Below are positions 39,403 through 42,369 of a DNA stretch of 42,369 nt, in pieces. A program made the translations under genes and the position numbers. This DNA comes from Thraustochytrium sp. TN22 (Eukaryota; Sar; Bigyra; Thraustochytrida; Thraustochytriidae), in NCBI GenBank assembly GCA_013306675.1, contig JABLUY010000286.1:1-42369 (forward strand). The letters run 5' to 3'. The notes under the pieces were generated by a model, which worked only from the letters and a program-made list of their open reading frames with translations, was not told the DNA's origin and searched no databases. Numbering within the stretch: the stretch's first letter is position 1; each line of letters starts with the position of its first letter.

Positions 39403-40683
39403 TGCTGAGGAGCAGGGCCTAGGGAAGGCGACTGCGACAGCCCAACATGATTCGTTGGCATACCTGGAGGTACAAAGCCGCCGCCCCGATACGCAGCCGA
39501 GTGAGCCGGGTAGTAATAGGCCGGGTGCGCTTGCCCGGCCGCACCTCCATAGGCCGGCACCACAGGATAGCCGCCAGCCCCCGCTGGCAACGCAATAGGC
39601 ATCATGACGCCTGCAGGCATGGCGCCGCTCCCCGCGGCAAGGCCTGCCTTCATTTGCGCTTGAGTGCGTGCTTGCGTCTGAACCTGTGTTTGAAAGGATA
39701 AGCTGGGATGCCCGCCGCTACGACCTCCAGGCACCTCAGCAGCGCTTGCATGCTCCTCATTGTAGAGGCGACGCGCCACAGCAGACCCGGCAACAAGAGA
39801 GCGTGTGGGCGCGCTGGCGCTCCGCAAGCGCGCTTCACGCTCGGTCCAGGCGGCGACGCCGCTGCGCCCGTCGATAAGATCGTTCGGAAAGATCCCAGGC
39901 TGCTGCAGACGCTGCGGAGACTCGAGGCCGCCAAGAACAGAGAGCGCCGCAAGGGAAGCTGTCGCTTCCGCATTCACCAGAGGCAGCCTCGAGTGCGAGT
40001 GCAGCCTCCTGGGCCCAGGAAAGTGCGCCGAATCGGAACCACCCGTGTCTTCCTCGCCGTCAACCTCCTCGAGCACCGGCAGGGCACTCTGCGCCGCCTT
40101 CTTCTTTTTCTTGCGCTTGCGCTTGCCCTTTTTGCCGTCTGCGGCCGCGGACGCCGATTGGGAGGCCCCGCCGCTCTCCTCCTCATCCACGAAGGTCTGT
40201 GCGCCTGCGTCGTTGGGTTCCTCGCTGGTCTCGGCCCCGAGGGCCTCCTCCCCCTTGTTCGGTTGTTGCTGTTGTTTTCCCGCCTGCTGTGGCTGCAAAG
40301 TGTCGCCAGCGTCCTGCTCCGCGTTCTCATCGGCCACATCATCGCCAAAGTTGGACGCTGTGTCGTCGTCGCCGCCCCTCTTCCTGCGCCTTCGCCGGCG
40401 CGGGCCCTGGTGCGACCGGCCGTACATGAGGATCTTGAGCGTCTTCTTGTCGGCGCCGTTGCCAACGCTTGCCACCTCGCCCTCATAATCCGAGTCGCCA
40501 AATTCATGGGGCGGGGTCTGCGTGTCCGCGCGCGGCGAGGCTCCCGGCGAGGCTCGCGGCGAGGCACCCGGCGAGGCTCGCGGCGAGACTCGCGACGAGA
40601 CTCGCGACGAGGCGCGCGGCGAAGCGGCCGCACTGCTTTCATCGATATTTTCAGCCTCCGCCGACGTGGCTACTGTCATCAAC

Positions 40684-40730
<47 letters not shown>

Positions 40731-40958
40731 CGGTTCCTTTAAATCTTGCTTCACCTGCACGTCTTGCTGCTGCGCGAGCTTTGGCGCTTGGCCGCAACGG
40801 TGTGCGCGAGGTGCAGGCCCAGGCCCCTGCTGCACCATGGCCACCTCGCGCCGCTCACCGTTGCTGCCGCCACCTAGCAAATCACCAGGGCTCGACCGCG
40901 CGGCGCGCTGCCCATCTCGCCGCTCGCTGCCCGCCTCCGCGCCGCCCTGCCGCAGCAC
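34947..40958 (-). CDS. Non-canonical poly(A) polymerase/nucleotidyltransferase fused to TRAF-type zinc fingers
   Basis: The protein is 2003 residues. The N-terminal ~900 are low complexity: two long poly-Gln tracts (about 77-91 and 518-533), an SPRASPGA repeat, Lys-rich patches and Pro/Ser/Tyr-rich sequence. Three TRAF-type zinc fingers follow at about 936-965, 988-1017 and 1048-1077, each CPY...GC.....R..L..HL..C (third EIVCPYHTMGC). A Ser-rich linker of ~550 residues leads to a C-terminal Trf4/Cid1-type module. That has GSYASGLAVPGLSDVDLVLF (~1697-1716) with the paired Asp, a third Asp in SVDLTI (~1771), LLLKRYLAGRGLHDPFSG, and a PAP-associated segment with SLGLLLMDFLQLFGRDF (~1884). It should add nucleotides to RNA 3' ends. 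TRAF fingers normally mediate protein contacts, so here they may recruit partners. The N-terminal start is uncertain. Confidence 0.88.
39359..39407. repeat. (CTG)n tract encoding poly-Gln (minus strand)
   Basis: About 16 CAG/CAA codons on the minus strand form the second Gln tract of the poly(A)-polymerase-like protein. Confidence 0.95.
40533..40622. repeat. 12-bp coding repeat (SPRA/SPGA units)
   Basis: Tandem GGCGAGGCTCGC-like units encode alternating SPRA, SPGA and SRVS peptides in the N-terminal region of the poly(A)-polymerase-like protein. Confidence 0.88.
40685..40729. repeat. (CTG)n tract encoding poly-Gln (minus strand)
   Basis: About 15 consecutive CAG codons on the minus strand form the first Gln tract of the poly(A)-polymerase-like protein. 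Confidence 0.95.
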
Positions 40959-41216
40959 AGCGGGCGAGGGCGGCGGCGCCGTCGTCCCGCAGATTGGCCG
41001 TCCCTCGCGCGCGCCAGCCCCGGCCGCTCAGCCTTGGCGCGCGCCGTACGGGCCGGGCCTCGGCTCGCCTTGGCTCGCCTCGACTCGCCGCGCCGCCCGC
41101 GCCGCGCCGCGCCGCCCGCGCCTCCCTCGCCGCGCCGCCTGGCCCGCGCCGCTGCCGCCGCGCAGCACGCCGCCCGGCCGCCGCGTTTGAACTCGCCGGT
41201 TTGCTGCTCTGCTGCC

Positions 41217-41671
41217 TGCCTGGCCTGGCCTGGCCGGGCTGGCGTGTGCGACTTGGTTGACTCAAACTTGAACGTCGACGGCAACTTGAAGTTGAAGGAG
41301 GACAGACAGACAGACAGACCATAGCAGGCCGACACTGGCAGAGAGAGACAGGCTAGACTTGCTCCGGCAGGAGCGTCATGGCCGGCGCACTCACGGTGCG
41401 GCAGCGGCGCGGCCAGAACTGGCCTGGCCTGGCCTGGCCTGGCTGGCGTGTGCGACTTGGTTGATTCACACTTGAACATCGACGGCAACTTCAACTTGAA
41501 GTTGAAGGAGGACAGACAGACAGACCGTGACAGGCCGACAGACAGACAGACCGTGACAGGCCGACACTCAGCTGGCAGAGAGAGACAGGCTAACTGTAAG
41601 TACGCTTCGCACCAACAGCAGGAGCGTCATGGCCGGCGCACTCACGGTGCGGCAGCGGCGCGGCCAGAACT
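41217..41671. repeat. Direct tandem duplication of ~200-250 bp with internal AGAC repeats
   Basis: Copy 1 (41217-41419) and copy 2 (41420-41671) share TGGCCTGGCC repeats, GGCGTGTGCGACTTGGTTGA, an AACTTGAAGTTGAAGGAGGA block, (AGAC)n and the closing GCGGCGCGGCCAGAACT. Copy 2 is about 48 bp longer through extra AGAC-containing units (offset 204 bp at the left markers, 251 bp at the right markers). Confidence 0.9.
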
Positions 41672-42117
41672 GTAGGTCCTCAGGCGGCAGCGGCGCTCCT
41701 GTGGCGAGCACGACGTGGCGTCGCGCCTCCGAGACGTGGACGTCCGTCCAGTCGGGCGTGGCGTCTGGGCCACGCGCGAGCTGCTTGCTGCTGAGGAAGC
41801 GAGTTGAGCACAGCGGTCACGCGGCACGTATCGTGCGCTTTGCGGCTTTGTGGGGGCGCTGCGCGAAGCAAGGTCGCATCGGAGGTTGAGGATCTCAGAT
41901 GCCTAGCTGCCCAGGTCATCCATACTGCTGCGAGACCACCACGTTCAGGTTGGTGATAGTACCCAAGGGAACTACCCCGAGGTACATGGCATGTTGTCCA
42001 TGGAAAATTTGCCATCAGCTCCCCTGCACGGTTGCGCTGGCCCCAGCTCTCGTCGCGCTCTCGGGCATGGAGCCCAGGAACCTGACAGCGAGTGCCGGAA
42101 TCGGGCGCGGCGCGGCT

Positions 42118-42158
42118 GCGCGGCGAGAAGCGGCAAGAAGCGGCGAGAAGCGGCGCGG
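42118..42158. repeat. Short GCGGCGAGAA tandem repeat
   Basis: Three to four copies of a ~13-base unit containing AAGCGGCGAG or AAGCGGCAAG. Confidence 0.8.
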
Positions 42159-42257
42159 CCAGGCAGTTCTCAGCACTCTCGAGCGTCGTTGCGAGCAGTT
42201 GCACGCAGTTGCGCGGCTGGATCAGGTTCGCGCCGCGCAAGTTTGCCATCAAGCAAG

Positions 42258-42369
42258 CAGGCGCGGCGCGGCGCGGCGCGGCGCGGCGCGGCAAACTCGC
42301 CGGGCGGGGCGGCGGCGGCGGCGGCGGCGGCGCGGCGGCGGTGGCGGCGGCGGCGGCGGCGGCGGCGGC
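42258..42369. repeat. CGCGG and CGG repeat at the window edge
   Basis: (GCGCG)n/(GCGGC)n units up to about 42292 are followed by an almost pure (CGG)n tract to the last base. The tract may continue beyond the window. Confidence 0.92.

Larger units (their letters stand above)
40959..42369. other. Repeat-rich right end of the window, no gene recognised
   Basis: The first 250 bp is a GC-rich leader or promoter of the poly(A)-polymerase-like gene. It is followed by a direct duplication (41217-41671) and CGG-rich sequence. A 204-residue minus-strand frame (41680-42294) has no recognisable domain and begins in the CGCGG repeat, so it is not called. Confidence 0.55.

Noticed and set aside
41680-42294. 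204-residue minus-strand frame near the right edge
   Set aside because: It starts within CGCGG repeats and has no recognisable motif or coherent composition. It cannot be supported as a gene.

Overview
The window looks like nuclear DNA of a GC-rich eukaryotic microbe. It has a CCT chaperonin subunit, a DHHC S-acyltransferase, a COQ2-type prenyltransferase, a vigilin-like multi-KH protein and a non-canonical poly(A) polymerase, on both strands, mostly as single long open frames with large GC-rich spacers. The long SEPT/PT-repeat surface protein is typical of stramenopiles, and together with the high GC and few introns this suggests a thraustochytrid (Labyrinthulomycetes). That placement is inference.

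Layout. At 220-7830, four genes lie on the minus strand: DHHC acyltransferase, an Atg17/Atg11-domain coiled-coil protein, an L-type lectin-like protein and CCT7 (TCP-1 eta). At 8234-18943 there are two head-to-tail copies of one DNA transposon. The right copy (6.84 kb) carries a 1284-residue transposase with CACTA/Plavaka-type motifs and a divergently transcribed, once-spliced accessory gene. The left copy (3.87 kb) is an internally deleted, frameshifted and nonsense-mutated derivative. A palindromic 4-base GGCC sits at the left edge, at the shared junction and at the right edge. At 19009-20108 a 221-bp tandem duplication overlaps the 3' end of a small multi-pass membrane protein of unknown function. 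The 2 kb after it is repeat-rich and leads into an EF-hand protein (22112-22933, plus).

At 23146-24303 lies COQ2 (minus), followed by a relic of a Ty1/copia-type polyprotein near 24711-24900. At 25483-29598 is a 1371-residue multi-KH protein (plus), convergent with a type I surface protein (29785-33300, minus) whose first extracellular domain is interrupted by one in-frame TAA. After a 1.6 kb empty spacer, 34947-40958 (minus) encodes a 2003-residue protein that joins three TRAF-type zinc fingers to a C-terminal nucleotidyltransferase/PAP-associated module. The right edge is tandem duplications and CGG-rich simple repeat.

The host genes are ordinary housekeeping, trafficking and surface genes with no operon logic. 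The two observations most worth following are the tandem transposon pair, with its intact two-gene autonomous copy and candidate GGCC target, and the TRAF-finger/poly(A)-polymerase fusion.
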